Positions 28,086 through 37,824 of a stretch of 64,000 nucleotides of DNA are shown here, one piece after another. Each line of letters opens with the position of its first letter. The stretch's first letter is position 1. Made by a program: the position numbers and the translations under genes. Below the pieces are notes generated by a model. That model was not told where the DNA came from and did no database searches. It saw only the letters and a program-made list of their open reading frames with translations. Source of the DNA: CALCKU01 sp964654665 (lineage in GTDB: Bacteria; Pseudomonadota; Alphaproteobacteria; Caulobacterales; Maricaulaceae); the NCBI GenBank assembly GCA_964654665.1, contig CAZZKV010000006.1, positions 1 through 64,000 on the forward strand, in the 5' to 3' direction.

Positions 28086-29257
28086 TGACCCGGTCTATTT
28101 CTATTTTAGGAGCAACAGGCTCCATTGGTGATAGTACTGTTTCGCTTATCCGAACGACGCCTTCAGACACATGGTCTGTATCCGCCCTAACAGCGCATTC
28201 TAATGTAGATAAACTCGTAGCTCTTGCTAAAGAATTTAGAGTAAAATTTGTTGCGATAGCTGATGTGGCACATCTTTCTGCCCTCGAATCAGCGTTATCA
28301 GGTACAGGTATTCAATGCGCAGCGGGGCCATCCGGTATTATTGAAGCGGCCCAATATGAAGCAGATGTCACGATAGCCGCCATAACCGGGGCAGCAGGCC
28401 TAGAGCCAACATTGGCCGCTGCGCAACAAGGAAATACTATTGCACTAGCTAATAAAGAATGCCTTGTTTGCTCGGGTGATTTATTTATGGCGGCAATCAA
28501 AGATGCAGGGGCGACGTTATTGCCAGTGGATAGTGAACATAACGCTATTTTTCAGGTTTTGGATCAAGAGCGCCCAGCCGGTGTTCGGCGGCTTGTTCTA
28601 ACAGCGAGCGGGGGGCCATTTTGCGGTAAAACCCGGGGTGAACTTCTGTCGGTGACACGTGAAAATGCTCTTAATCACCCTGTTTGGAGTATGGGAGCTA
28701 AAATTACAATTGATTCAGCCACGCTTATGAATAAGGGGTTGGAGTTGATTGAGGCCAGTTATTTATTCAATCGTCCGTCTGCTGAAATTGATGTGATTAT
28801 TCATCCTCAATCAATCATACATTCCATGGTTGAATATTTAGATGGTTCAGTATTGGCACAACTGGGTTCTCCGGACATGCGGACACCGATTGCCTATGCA
28901 ATGGCATGGCCTGACCGTATGGATGCCCCGGTGGAACGTTTGAATTTCGGAACAATAAAATCTCTTACATTCTTAGAGCCGGATTTGGACAGTTTTCGAT
29001 GTCTTGCCCTAGCGCGGCAAGCTTTGGAAACTGGCGGACAAGCCCCTAATGTGCTCAATGCAGCTAATGAAGTTGCTGTAGCGGCCTTTTTGAATAACCG
29101 GATCAAATTTTTGGATATTGACCATATTGTATCTGAGTGTTTGGATGTCATGGCAAAATCCGCTGATTTTTCTTCGCAACCTTGCAGTATACCATCTGTT
29201 ATCCATACGGACATTAAGGCTCGCAAGGCTGCAAAAGATATTATAGCCTGCTTGTAA
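28085..29257 (+). CDS. dxr: 1-deoxy-D-xylulose 5-phosphate reductoisomerase
   Basis: Second enzyme of the MEP isoprenoid pathway, NADPH-dependent, 390 residues. The nucleotide-binding loop is GATGSIG (9-15). The metal and substrate segment includes PVDSEHNAIFQ, and SGGPF lies in the active-site loop. The start at 28085 overlaps the cdsA stop by one base; the four codons upstream in the same frame are within cdsA. It supplies precursors for the adjacent uppS product. Confidence 0.96.
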   Translation: MTRSISILGATGSIGDSTVSLIRTTPSDTWSVSALTAHSNVDKLVALAKEFRVKFVAIADVAHLSALESALSGTGIQCAAGPSGIIEAAQYEADVTIAAITGAAGLEPTLAAAQQGNTIALANKECLVCSGDLFMAAIKDAGATLLPVDSEHNAIFQVLDQERPAGVRRLVLTASGGPFCGKTRGELLSVTRENALNHPVWSMGAKITIDSATLMNKGLELIEASYLFNRPSAEIDVIIHPQSIIHSMVEYLDGSVLAQLGSPDMRTPIAYAMAWPDRMDAPVERLNFGTIKSLTFLEPDLDSFRCLALARQALETGGQAPNVLNAANEVAVAAFLNNRIKFLDIDHIVSECLDVMAKSADFSSQPCSIPSVIHTDIKARKAAKDIIACL

Positions 29258-29302
29258 CGATGTATAAAACATTGAATAAGACAGCTTGGATTGCAGGTAT
29301 AA

Positions 29303-30502
29303 ATGATCGCTGATTTTTTCAATATTTTGCTGTTTATTATCAGCTTTTTGTTTGTTCTCTCAAGCCTCGTTTTCTTTCATGAACTTGGCCATTATTCCGT
29401 TGCGCGGTTTTTTAAAGTAGCGGTTGACCGTTTTTCAATTGGTTTTGGCAAACCGATTTGGACGCGAAAAGCACGGTCAGGAACTGAATGGACGATTAGC
29501 GCTATACCTTTGGGGGGGTATGTTAAATTTATGGGGGATGCAGGGGCCGCTAGTAACCCCGATGCGGCGCATCTCGAAACATTGAAGGCTGAAATCGGGG
29601 AGGCGGCTGACGCCGGGCGCACTGTTAAAGATTGCTTCCATTTTAAACCGCTTTATCAACGCGTGTTGATTGTATTAGCGGGCCCTATGGCCAATTTTAT
29701 ACTGGCTATGATCATTTTTGCGGCTTTGGCCCTGGGTTATGGTACGCGCGAGCTGCAATCTATTGTTTTGGAGGTTTCACCCGGAGGGGCTGCAATGGAA
29801 GCCGGAGTTCAAGTCGGGGATAGATTTTTAACACTAAATGGAAAAGATGTATCTAAGTCGACAGATCTCATCACCTATGTTTCTTTGCGGAGTGGCGTTG
29901 ATTTACAGGCGCGTGTTGCGCGCGGCGAAGATGTTATAGAGTTTAATATTACGCCAAAACGCAAAGATCGCCGCGACTTTATTGGTGGTAAGAATGCAAT
30001 TGGAACAATCGGGGTTATCGTTGGCGGTGAAGATGCGGAAATTCGCCGGCGTTATAATTTAGTCGAGGCAACTGTGTATGGAGCCGAACAGGTTGCGGAG
30101 ACTATTGGGGCTACAGGGACTTATATAGGGCGTATATTCCAAGGCCGTGAAGATGGAAAAGCTTTGGGGGGTGTTTTAAGAATCGCAACTATGACTGGGT
30201 CATCGGCTGTTCAGGCCGCGGCGCTGGATATTTCCACCATCGATCGTATAAAAGCCATTAGTTTGAGCTTGCTATCCATCGGCGCAACACTGTCTATCGG
30301 GTTAGGTGTAGCAAATTTAATGCCGATTCCGGCGTTAGATGGTGGACATTTGCTGTTCTATGGCTATGAAGCCGTTGCGGGTCGTCCGCTTGATGAAACA
30401 AAACAAGAGATGGGGTTTCGGATTGGATTTGCCTTTCTGCTGACTTTACTGGTAATTTTAACTTGGAATGATATTGGTTACATTCGTAGCTTCTTCTCCT
30501 AA
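29303..30502 (+). CDS. rseP: Site-2 zinc metalloprotease RseP
   Basis: Intramembrane protease of 399 residues that cleaves anti-sigma factors and leftover signal peptides. The zinc motif is H26-E-L-G-H30 in the first transmembrane helix. A single PDZ domain is visible from about 130 to 210, where E. coli has two. The second motif, NLMPIPALDGGHLL, lies near the C-terminus. The gene sits between dxr and bamA, as usual. Confidence 0.95.
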   Translation: MIADFFNILLFIISFLFVLSSLVFFHELGHYSVARFFKVAVDRFSIGFGKPIWTRKARSGTEWTISAIPLGGYVKFMGDAGAASNPDAAHLETLKAEIGEAADAGRTVKDCFHFKPLYQRVLIVLAGPMANFILAMIIFAALALGYGTRELQSIVLEVSPGGAAMEAGVQVGDRFLTLNGKDVSKSTDLITYVSLRSGVDLQARVARGEDVIEFNITPKRKDRRDFIGGKNAIGTIGVIVGGEDAEIRRRYNLVEATVYGAEQVAETIGATGTYIGRIFQGREDGKALGGVLRIATMTGSSAVQAAALDISTIDRIKAISLSLLSIGATLSIGLGVANLMPIPALDGGHLLFYGYEAVAGRPLDETKQEMGFRIGFAFLLTLLVILTWNDIGYIRSFFS

Positions 30503-30514
30503 GTAGGCGATTTT

Positions 30515-32923
30515 ATGAGACAAATGGCGAAATTGCAGCCTTTGAAATACCGCAGATTAGCGGCGCTTTTCTGTATGGCATGTGCTTTAGTTTTTGCGCA
30601 TATGGCTGTTGCACAGGATACACCGCCTCCAGAGCCAACTGCACGTCCGGAAGTCATTAAGACTGTACAGGTTCAGGGTAATCAACGCGTCGAAGCCAAT
30701 ACTGTGGCATCTTATCTGTTATTTGCTCGCGGCGACCCGTTCAGTGAAGAGAGGATCGATTTATCAATTAAAACGCTTTATGCAACGGGTTTGTTTGCGG
30801 ATGTCGCGATTGACCCTCGTGACGGTAATGTTTTGATCCGTGTGGTTGAAAACCCCATTGTCAACCGTGTTATATTGGAAGGCAATAAGTCTCTTAAGAC
30901 AGATAAGATCACAGATGAGATTGAAGCCGAGCCGCGGTCTATATTTACGCGTTCAAATGTTCAGGCTGATGTACAGCGTATTATCGAACTTTATCGTCAA
31001 TCAGGCCGGTTTGCGGCCACTGTAGTTCCTAAAGTGGTTCAACAACCGCAAAACCGTGTTGATCTTATTTTTGAAATATCAGAAGGACCAGTGACGGGGG
31101 TCAAACGTATTAACTTTATTGGTAATAATGAATATACGGATAGGGCATTACGCAAGGAAATTGCGACAACAGAATCGATTTGGTATAAATTTTTTGGATC
31201 AAATGATAATTATGATCCAGGCCGGTTGGAATTTGACCGTGAACAATTGCGTGATTTTTATACAGATAGGGGTTTTGCCGATTTCCGTGTTGTTTCAGCA
31301 GTAGCCGAATTAACACCGGATCAGGAAGATTTTTATATTACTTTCACAGTTGATGAAGGCGAAGAATATACTTGGGGAAATATAGAAATTGAGACGGAAC
31401 TTACAACGCTGAACAAAGATTTACTGCGGGCATTGGTTCGGATTAAGGAAGGGGATATTTATCAATCCAGTATTGTTGAAGATGCGATTGATGCTCTTAA
31501 TTTTGCAGCGGGAACATCTGGTTTTGCGTTTGTTGATATTCAACCGAATATCAGACGTAATCGGGACACTAAAACCGTCGATTTAACGTTTAATATCACT
31601 GAGGGTCCGCGCGTTTATATCGAACGGATTGATATTGTTGGAAATACGCAGACTTTAGATTATGTTATCCGGCGCGAGTTGGAGCTAGTAGAGGGGGACG
31701 CCTTTAACCGTATTTTGATGGATCGCTCGCGCAATAAAGTACGGGCTTTGCGGTTCTTTGAAGAAGTGGAAATTACTGAAACGCAAGGATCTGCACCAGA
31801 TCGGGCCGTTTTAGAGGTTAAAGTCAAAAGCCAACCGACAGGCGAACTCTCTTTCTCTGCTGGATTTTCTTCAGCCGATGCTTTTCTTGTGGATTTGGGC
31901 ATTACGCAACGAAACTTGCGAGGCCGCGGACAATTATTACGGTTTGTTGTACAGGCATCCTCTAATCGCCGCCAGATAGACTTGCGCTTTACAGAGCCGC
32001 GCTTTATGGGCCGAAATTTGGCCGCCGGTATTGAAGTTTTTGATGTGACATTAGATTTCTTGGATGAAGCGGGCTTCCGCCAGTCGCGAACAGGTGGGCA
32101 AATTTCACTTGGCTTCCCGCTAACAGAATATACCTCGCTATCCGCGCGTTATTCTCTACGCCGTGAAGGTATTGATGTTCCAGGGCTGGATTGCCGGGCT
32201 ATTTTAGCTAACCCTCAGCAATCATCACAAAATAATTTATGTTTACAAGAAGGCAATCGAATTTCTTCAATCTTTGGCTATACTTTTGCATGGGACCGTC
32301 GAAATGATCCGATTACGCCGACGCGCGGATTTGACTTTCGGTTTAGTCAGGATTTAGCGGGTATTGGCGGCGAAGTAAAATATCTTCGGACGGATGCACG
32401 GTTTAATGCTTATCGCGGCTTATTTCCGGGTGTTATAGCCAGTGCTACGTTGCAAGGTGGCTATATCACAGGCTGGGGTGGGGATACTGTTCAGTTGAAT
32501 GACCGGTATTTCAAAGGGTCAAATGATTTCCGGGGTTATGATAATGCAGGTATTGGTCCGCGTATTCTACAGACCAATAATTTAACTGGTGCGACCCAGC
32601 GCGGGCAGGCCTTGGGCGGAAATGCCTTTGGGTTAGCTGTAGCCGAGGTGAGTTTTCCGGTTGGCATTCCAAATTTATTAGCTAGCGTGTTTCTCGAAGC
32701 TGGAACAGTAGGCTTGCTTGATGAAGAATTTGTATTTAGCGAAACAGCCGGTGGGTTTACCACTGAAGTTATCGATGACTTATCCATTCGAGGAATATTG
32801 GGTGCCTCTGTCTTCTGGGAATCACCATTCGGACCTATCCGGTTCGATTTCACCAAACCGCTCAAGCAATTCCCCTTTGATGAGCGCAAATCTTTCCAAT
32901 TTACGACACGAACAAGGTTCTAA
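30515..32923 (+). CDS. bamA: Outer membrane protein assembly factor BamA
   Basis: Central subunit of the machine that inserts beta-barrel proteins, 802 residues. A signal peptide ends near AVAQD. Five POTRA domains fill roughly residues 45-440, starting at VIKTVQVQGNQRVE. The C-terminal barrel follows and ends in a terminal Phe (TTRTRF). A second ATG at 30524 would also give a workable signal peptide. It lies 12 nt after rseP and touches skp. Confidence 0.96.
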   Translation: MRQMAKLQPLKYRRLAALFCMACALVFAHMAVAQDTPPPEPTARPEVIKTVQVQGNQRVEANTVASYLLFARGDPFSEERIDLSIKTLYATGLFADVAIDPRDGNVLIRVVENPIVNRVILEGNKSLKTDKITDEIEAEPRSIFTRSNVQADVQRIIELYRQSGRFAATVVPKVVQQPQNRVDLIFEISEGPVTGVKRINFIGNNEYTDRALRKEIATTESIWYKFFGSNDNYDPGRLEFDREQLRDFYTDRGFADFRVVSAVAELTPDQEDFYITFTVDEGEEYTWGNIEIETELTTLNKDLLRALVRIKEGDIYQSSIVEDAIDALNFAAGTSGFAFVDIQPNIRRNRDTKTVDLTFNITEGPRVYIERIDIVGNTQTLDYVIRRELELVEGDAFNRILMDRSRNKVRALRFFEEVEITETQGSAPDRAVLEVKVKSQPTGELSFSAGFSSADAFLVDLGITQRNLRGRGQLLRFVVQASSNRRQIDLRFTEPRFMGRNLAAGIEVFDVTLDFLDEAGFRQSRTGGQISLGFPLTEYTSLSARYSLRREGIDVPGLDCRAILANPQQSSQNNLCLQEGNRISSIFGYTFAWDRRNDPITPTRGFDFRFSQDLAGIGGEVKYLRTDARFNAYRGLFPGVIASATLQGGYITGWGGDTVQLNDRYFKGSNDFRGYDNAGIGPRILQTNNLTGATQRGQALGGNAFGLAVAEVSFPVGIPNLLASVFLEAGTVGLLDEEFVFSETAGGFTTEVIDDLSIRGILGASVFWESPFGPIRFDFTKPLKQFPFDERKSFQFTTRTRF

Positions 32924-32924
32924 A

Positions 32925-33500
32925 ATGTCTATTCAAAAAACTATCGGGCGTCTTGCTTTTGGCGCTTTTGCTATCATTGCTATGTCTTCTACGGCTATGG
33001 CGCAAAGTACAATATTAATCGTGGATCAAAATCGTGTTTTGCGTGACTCCGAAGTAGGAAAGCATATTAAACGTCAAATGGAGTCTATAGGTAAGTCTAT
33101 GGAAGCTGAGTTAAAAGCTTCATCCTCCCCTTTGACATCAGAGCGGGATCGTTTGATGGCAGAGCTTAAAAGCATGGATGCCGATGCGCTTAAAAGCCGT
33201 CCTGATCTGCAAAAACGGGCGCAAGACCTTGTTCAAAAAGGTCAGAAAACACAAGTTGAAGCAAAATATAAGCAAGCTGAATTGCAAATTACTGAACAGA
33301 AAGCACTGAAACAAGTAAATCAACGTTTAGCTAAAATTCTTGAAAAACTTGTCGCTGAACGGGGGGCAGATGTTATTCTTGATCGTTCGTTAGTTATTTA
33401 TGGTGGTAAAACTTCAGATGTTACTGATACAGTGCTCTCTCGCTTAAATGCAGAAATGCGTACTGTTTCTGTTGTTCGTGAACGGTTGCCGCGTAAATAA
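32925..33500 (+). CDS. skp: Periplasmic chaperone Skp/OmpH
   Basis: A 191-residue secreted protein with a signal peptide ending at AMAQS and a long charged coiled-coil-like middle (about 50-150), the tentacles of the Skp trimer. It escorts unfolded outer-membrane proteins to BamA, encoded just upstream. The frame is open into bamA, but the ATG at 32925 begins a clear signal peptide. Confidence 0.92.
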   Translation: MSIQKTIGRLAFGAFAIIAMSSTAMAQSTILIVDQNRVLRDSEVGKHIKRQMESIGKSMEAELKASSSPLTSERDRLMAELKSMDADALKSRPDLQKRAQDLVQKGQKTQVEAKYKQAELQITEQKALKQVNQRLAKILEKLVAERGADVILDRSLVIYGGKTSDVTDTVLSRLNAEMRTVSVVRERLPRK

Positions 33501-33520
33501 TAATTTACACAATCAGAAAC

Positions 33521-33542
33521 GTCATATTACATGACTTTTTTT
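33521..33542 (+). terminator. Possible intrinsic terminator after skp
   Basis: GTCAT (33521-33525) and ATGAC (33531-33535) form a 5-bp stem around ATTAC, followed directly by seven T. The stem is short and AT-rich, so termination is probably partial, letting some transcripts run into lpxD. Confidence 0.45.
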
Positions 33543-33566
33543 GTGACCTCGCGTTAGAAGATACGA

Positions 33567-34580
33567 ATGATCGATAATCGTTTCTTCATAACCCGTGGTC
33601 CTTTTCCTTTGAGAGATTTGCTCACTGGATTGACGGTAGATATGCCGCCAGAGAGCTTTTCAGAAGACATGATACGATCTGCTGCTCCGTTAGAGCAGGG
33701 TAAAAGTGGCGATATTTCTTTTCTTGGTAGCCGTAAAAATAAAGCGGAATTGGAAAACTCTAACGCAACAGCGTGTTTTGTTGAGGAAAAAAATGCGTCT
33801 CTTGTGAGTGAACGGCACATCATTCCAATTATTACGAAAACGCCGCGCGCACATTTTGCGCGGTGTGTAGACCGATTATTTACGCCGCGACCCTTAAGTT
33901 CAATTGGTAAAGCCAAAATAGCTCAATCGGCCTCTGTTCATAATAGCGCTATTATATGTGCAGATGCTGTTATTGGTGAAAATGTAACAATAGAACCCTA
34001 TGTTGTTATCGGCCCTGGCGTAAATGTCGGTGCTAATTGTCATATTGGATCGCATGTGAGTGTGTCCTGCGCCATATTAAAAGAGGGCTGTACGGTGAAA
34101 TCCCAAGCCGTTATTGGCGGAGCCGGGTTTGGTATAGCGCATGACGAGGCCGGGATGATGGATATCCCCCATATTGGACGAGTAATAATCGGCCATAATT
34201 GCCTGATTGGGAGCCAAAGCTGTATAGACCGAGGACAGCTTGGCGATACGGTTTTAGGTAATAATGTAAAGATCGATAATCTCGTACAGATTGCTCATAA
34301 TTGCCAGATTGGCGATGGGAGTATTTTCGCCGGTCACGTCGGCGTGTCAGGGAGTTGTATTATTGGGCAAAATGTTATGTTGGGGGGTAATGTTGGTTTG
34401 AAAGATCATCTGACGATTGGCGACAATGTTCAAATTGCTGCTCGTGCTGGCGTGATGCATGATATCCCTGCTGGTGAAATTTGGAGTGGGATACCAGCTC
34501 AACCTATTCGTGATCATATGCGCCAGATTAGCCAATTACGAAAAATGGTACAAAAGCCTAAAAAAGAGGGCCAATCATGA
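33567..34580 (+). CDS. lpxD: UDP-3-O-acylglucosamine N-acyltransferase
   Basis: Third step of lipid A synthesis: adds the second acyl chain to UDP-3-O-acylglucosamine. The 337-residue protein has an N-terminal uridine-binding domain and many hexapeptide repeats of a left-handed beta-helix from about residue 115. The catalytic His is H244 in LVQIAHNCQIG. Its stop overlaps the fabZ start (ATGA). Confidence 0.95.
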   Translation: MIDNRFFITRGPFPLRDLLTGLTVDMPPESFSEDMIRSAAPLEQGKSGDISFLGSRKNKAELENSNATACFVEEKNASLVSERHIIPIITKTPRAHFARCVDRLFTPRPLSSIGKAKIAQSASVHNSAIICADAVIGENVTIEPYVVIGPGVNVGANCHIGSHVSVSCAILKEGCTVKSQAVIGGAGFGIAHDEAGMMDIPHIGRVIIGHNCLIGSQSCIDRGQLGDTVLGNNVKIDNLVQIAHNCQIGDGSIFAGHVGVSGSCIIGQNVMLGGNVGLKDHLTIGDNVQIAARAGVMHDIPAGEIWSGIPAQPIRDHMRQISQLRKMVQKPKKEGQS

Positions 34581-35035
34581 TACCATGTCAACTGCCAATG
34601 GATCAAGAAACGATTAAAACGTTTTTGCCGCACCGAGATCCGATGTTACTGTTGCACCGTGTTACGGCATTGTCAGAAAATGCCATTACAGCTGAATATG
34701 ATGTAAAAAAAGAAGCTCCATTTTTTGCAGGTCACTTTCCTAACTTACCGATTATGCCGGGTGTTTTGATTATCGAAGCCGCGGCGCAAGCTGGTGCCTT
34801 GTTAACGGCGATCACACGAGGCCTAGATGATGAAAAGTTCATAGCATTTTCTAATGTGGAAACTGCAAAATTTAAAATGCCGGTCTTGCCCGGTCACACG
34901 CTTGCTATTGATGTTGCGATTGAAAGGATAAGACTGCCGTTTTATAAGTTTTCTGGAAAGGTTATGGTGGGCGAACATGTGGCATCTACACTCAAATTTG
35001 CGGCGTCACAAATGGATGCTGGGGCCGTGAAATGA
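34577..35035 (+). CDS. fabZ: 3-hydroxyacyl-ACP dehydratase FabZ
   Basis: Hot-dog-fold dehydratase of fatty acid synthesis, 152 residues. The active-site His is H53 in AGHFPNLPIMPG and the Glu is E67 in IIEAAAQAG. It competes with the LpxA/LpxD branch for 3-hydroxyacyl-ACP, which explains its place in the lipid A cluster. Four-base ATGA overlaps join it to lpxD and lpxA. Confidence 0.96.
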   Translation: MIPCQLPMDQETIKTFLPHRDPMLLLHRVTALSENAITAEYDVKKEAPFFAGHFPNLPIMPGVLIIEAAAQAGALLTAITRGLDDEKFIAFSNVETAKFKMPVLPGHTLAIDVAIERIRLPFYKFSGKVMVGEHVASTLKFAASQMDAGAVK

Positions 35036-35832
35036 GCGTTGACATTCACCCGACAGCGCTTGTGGACCCCAAAGCTTTGCTGGATGAGGGTGTTAAAATT
35101 GGCCCGTTATGTGTTGTCGGGGCTAATGTTAAATTACATAAAAATGTTGAATTGATAGGGCAGGTTAATCTTGCCGGTGATACGGAAATTGGTATGGGTT
35201 CAAAACTTTACCCTTTTGTATCAATGGGACATCCCCCGCAAGACTTTAAACATAATGGTGGTCCTGTGAGACTGCGTATTGGTAAGCGAAATATTTTCCG
35301 TGAACTGGTCAATATTCACCCCGGCACAGATGCTGGGCGACCTGATACGGTTATTGGCAATGATTGTTATTTTATGGTTGGTACCCATCTCGCCCATGAA
35401 GGCCAGGTTGGGGATCATGTTGTTGTATCGAATGGTGCTCAAATTGGCGGTTGTGTAACGATTGGGGATTATGCGGTTTTAGGTGGGCTGTGCGCGATTC
35501 ACCAATTTACCCGTATTGGGGCGCATGCATTTATAGGGGGGATGGCAACTGTGACAACAGACGTAATTCCTTATGGCTCTGTTGTGGGTAATACAGCCTA
35601 TTTGGCTGGACTGAATGTTATAGGCCTGAAGCGCCGTGGCTTTGACCGTAAAGCTATTCGCGATTTGCGGGCCGCCTATCGTCTATTGTTTGCGGCAGAA
35701 GGTACTTTCGCTGAACGATTAGAAGACACTGCCCGGCTTTATAAAGATCATGTTTTGGTTATGGATATTGTCGACTTTATTCGTAAGCAAGACCGCCGGT
35801 CTATATGTATGCCGCATTCTGGCGGAGCATAA
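35032..35832 (+). CDS. lpxA: UDP-N-acetylglucosamine acyltransferase
   Basis: First step of lipid A synthesis, 266 residues. Hexapeptide repeats cover about residues 5-190, followed by a helical C-terminal domain. The catalytic His is H122 in THLAHEG, matching HVAHDC in E. coli. The gene is coupled to fabZ by ATGA and is followed within two bases by lpxI. Confidence 0.96.
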   Translation: MSVDIHPTALVDPKALLDEGVKIGPLCVVGANVKLHKNVELIGQVNLAGDTEIGMGSKLYPFVSMGHPPQDFKHNGGPVRLRIGKRNIFRELVNIHPGTDAGRPDTVIGNDCYFMVGTHLAHEGQVGDHVVVSNGAQIGGCVTIGDYAVLGGLCAIHQFTRIGAHAFIGGMATVTTDVIPYGSVVGNTAYLAGLNVIGLKRRGFDRKAIRDLRAAYRLLFAAEGTFAERLEDTARLYKDHVLVMDIVDFIRKQDRRSICMPHSGGA

Positions 35833-35833
35833 T

Positions 35834-36670
35834 ATGAAAATTGGCCTCATAGCAGGTAGTGGTGCTTTGCCAGATCAGGTTATTAATGGTGCGGCTGCTT
35901 TAGGCTATGATGTTTTTGTTGCAGCTATATCGGGGTTTTCGAGAGCTTCGGACTTTAGTGGCAAAGGGCAGGATTTCGGTTTGGCTGAATTTGGTAAAAT
36001 GACCAAGGCTTTTAAAAAATCTAGAGTTACACATGTTTCTATGGCCGGAAATATTACGCGTCCAGATTTTAAAACCCTTAAACCTGATTTAAAAGCAATC
36101 CGCCATCTGCCAGGTGTGATTAAAGCGGCTCAGCACGGGGATGATGCCTTGCTGCGGCATTTGATTGGCTTATTCGAACAAGAAGGATTTGAGATTATAG
36201 CGCCGCAGGATCTATGCGCTGAATTGGTCTTAAATGAAGGGTTCTTAGGCCGTATAACAATGGGATCTTTACATCGGGCTGATGCTGAAAAAGCTTGCCG
36301 AATCGCTTCTGAGATAGGCCGTTTAGATATAGGTCAGGGCGCCATAGTTGCACGCGGTGTGGTATTAGCTGTTGAAGCACAAGAAGGAACGGATGCCATG
36401 TTGTCACGGTTGTCAAACCTGCCTCAGGACTTATGCGGAACGCCGCAAGCAAGGGCTGGGGTTCTCGCAAAAATGATAAAACCGGGACAGGATAAACGGG
36501 TCGATTTACCCACGATTGGTCTTGCCACGGTTCAAGCAGTTGATAAAGCCGGACTTGCTGGCATTGTGGCTGAATCCGGCGGGGCTTTTGTTATGGATAA
36601 AGCGGCGGTTATTGAAGCGGCGAATAGGGCAGGTATTTTCATTGCTGGCCTGCCGCCATCCATTCAATAG
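35834..36670 (+). CDS. lpxI: UDP-2,3-diacylglucosamine pyrophosphatase LpxI
   Basis: Hydrolyses UDP-2,3-diacylglucosamine to lipid X, the job of LpxH in gammaproteobacteria. The 278-residue protein starts MKIGLIAGSGALPDQV, the family N-terminus, so the start is at 35834 and not in the open frame within lpxA. The C-terminal DUF1009 part includes GGAFVMDKAAVIEAANRAGI. It occupies its usual place between lpxA and lpxB. Confidence 0.94.
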   Translation: MKIGLIAGSGALPDQVINGAAALGYDVFVAAISGFSRASDFSGKGQDFGLAEFGKMTKAFKKSRVTHVSMAGNITRPDFKTLKPDLKAIRHLPGVIKAAQHGDDALLRHLIGLFEQEGFEIIAPQDLCAELVLNEGFLGRITMGSLHRADAEKACRIASEIGRLDIGQGAIVARGVVLAVEAQEGTDAMLSRLSNLPQDLCGTPQARAGVLAKMIKPGQDKRVDLPTIGLATVQAVDKAGLAGIVAESGGAFVMDKAAVIEAANRAGIFIAGLPPSIQ

Positions 36671-36672
36671 CT

Positions 36673-37824
36673 GTGCGCCGTTCTGTTTATATTGCGGCTG
36701 TTGAGAATTCGGGTGATCAATTAGGCGCTGGATTGATAGATGCCTTAAGAGACGCTAATCCATCGCTTCACATCACGGGAGTTGGTGCCAGTGCTATGGC
36801 ATCGCGGGGCATTTCTAGCGATATTGACATATCCCCGCTAGCCATTCTCGGTTTTGTTGAGGCGGTTAAAGTTTATGGCCATGTTCTGTCACGAGTTATT
36901 GAAATATGCGATGAAATCATACAGCATAAACCCGATGGTGTTGTCTTGATTGATAGTTGGGGCTTTATGATACGCGTGGCCAAACGTCTTAAAAAACTTG
37001 GTTTTACCGGTCAAATTATCAAATATGTTGCTCCGCAAGTTTGGGCAATGCGGGAAGGACGTTCTAAGGTTTTAGCGCGTTTTGTTGATCACCTTTTGAC
37101 GATACATAGTTTTGATGGTTCTTATTTCGAACGCCATGGGCTGCCAGTCACTTATGTCGGGAATGCAGTCTTTGAAACCGATTATTGCAGCGGTGATGGG
37201 AAGGTTTTGCGTGAGCGATTAAATATAGGAGTGGATGCTCCTGTTTTAGGCGTGTTTTTCGGCAGCCGTTTATCTGAAATACAAACATTGGCAAAACCTT
37301 TTGCTGATACAATTGAGCATATTAAAACGGCTATTCCCAATGTTAGTTTTATTAGTCCATTATCAGATACAATTGCAACCGATGTGCGTAGTGCAGCGGG
37401 TGGAGATATGCGTCTTCAAGATATAATTATGTTGCCAGAAAGCGATAAATTTGATGTTTTTGATTCAATTGATGCTGCACTTGCTTGTTCGGGTACAGTC
37501 ACAACGCAATTAGCTTGTGCTGGCGTGCCGAGCGTTGTCGGATATCGCTTGAATGGTTTGACGTATCAGGCTGCGCGCTGGCTTTATAAACCGAATTATA
37601 TCTCTATGGTCAATATTGCCGCTGATAGGTCCTTGATGCCAGAATTTGTGCAAAAAGACTGTAATGGAGAAGCTTTGTCTGCGGCCGTTATGCCTTATCT
37701 CATAGATGCAAATTTACGTAAAAAAGTTTCACAGACACTTATAACGCAAACGGATAAAATGCGGGGAATAGGCGGCAGCGCACATGAGCGTGCTGCCGAG
37801 ACCGTTCTAACCTTGATATCTTAG
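36673..37824 (+). CDS. lpxB: Lipid-A-disaccharide synthase
   Basis: GT19-family glycosyltransferase of 383 residues that joins lipid X and UDP-diacylglucosamine. Conserved stretches are IAAVENSGDQLGAGL near the N-terminus, YVAPQVWAMREGR, and CSGTVTTQLACAGVPSVVGY in the donor site. It starts with GTG at 36673. Its TAG stop overlaps the stop of the convergent gltA (TTAG at 37821-37824). Confidence 0.95.
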   Translation: MRRSVYIAAVENSGDQLGAGLIDALRDANPSLHITGVGASAMASRGISSDIDISPLAILGFVEAVKVYGHVLSRVIEICDEIIQHKPDGVVLIDSWGFMIRVAKRLKKLGFTGQIIKYVAPQVWAMREGRSKVLARFVDHLLTIHSFDGSYFERHGLPVTYVGNAVFETDYCSGDGKVLRERLNIGVDAPVLGVFFGSRLSEIQTLAKPFADTIEHIKTAIPNVSFISPLSDTIATDVRSAAGGDMRLQDIIMLPESDKFDVFDSIDAALACSGTVTTQLACAGVPSVVGYRLNGLTYQAARWLYKPNYISMVNIAADRSLMPEFVQKDCNGEALSAAVMPYLIDANLRKKVSQTLITQTDKMRGIGGSAHERAAETVLTLIS

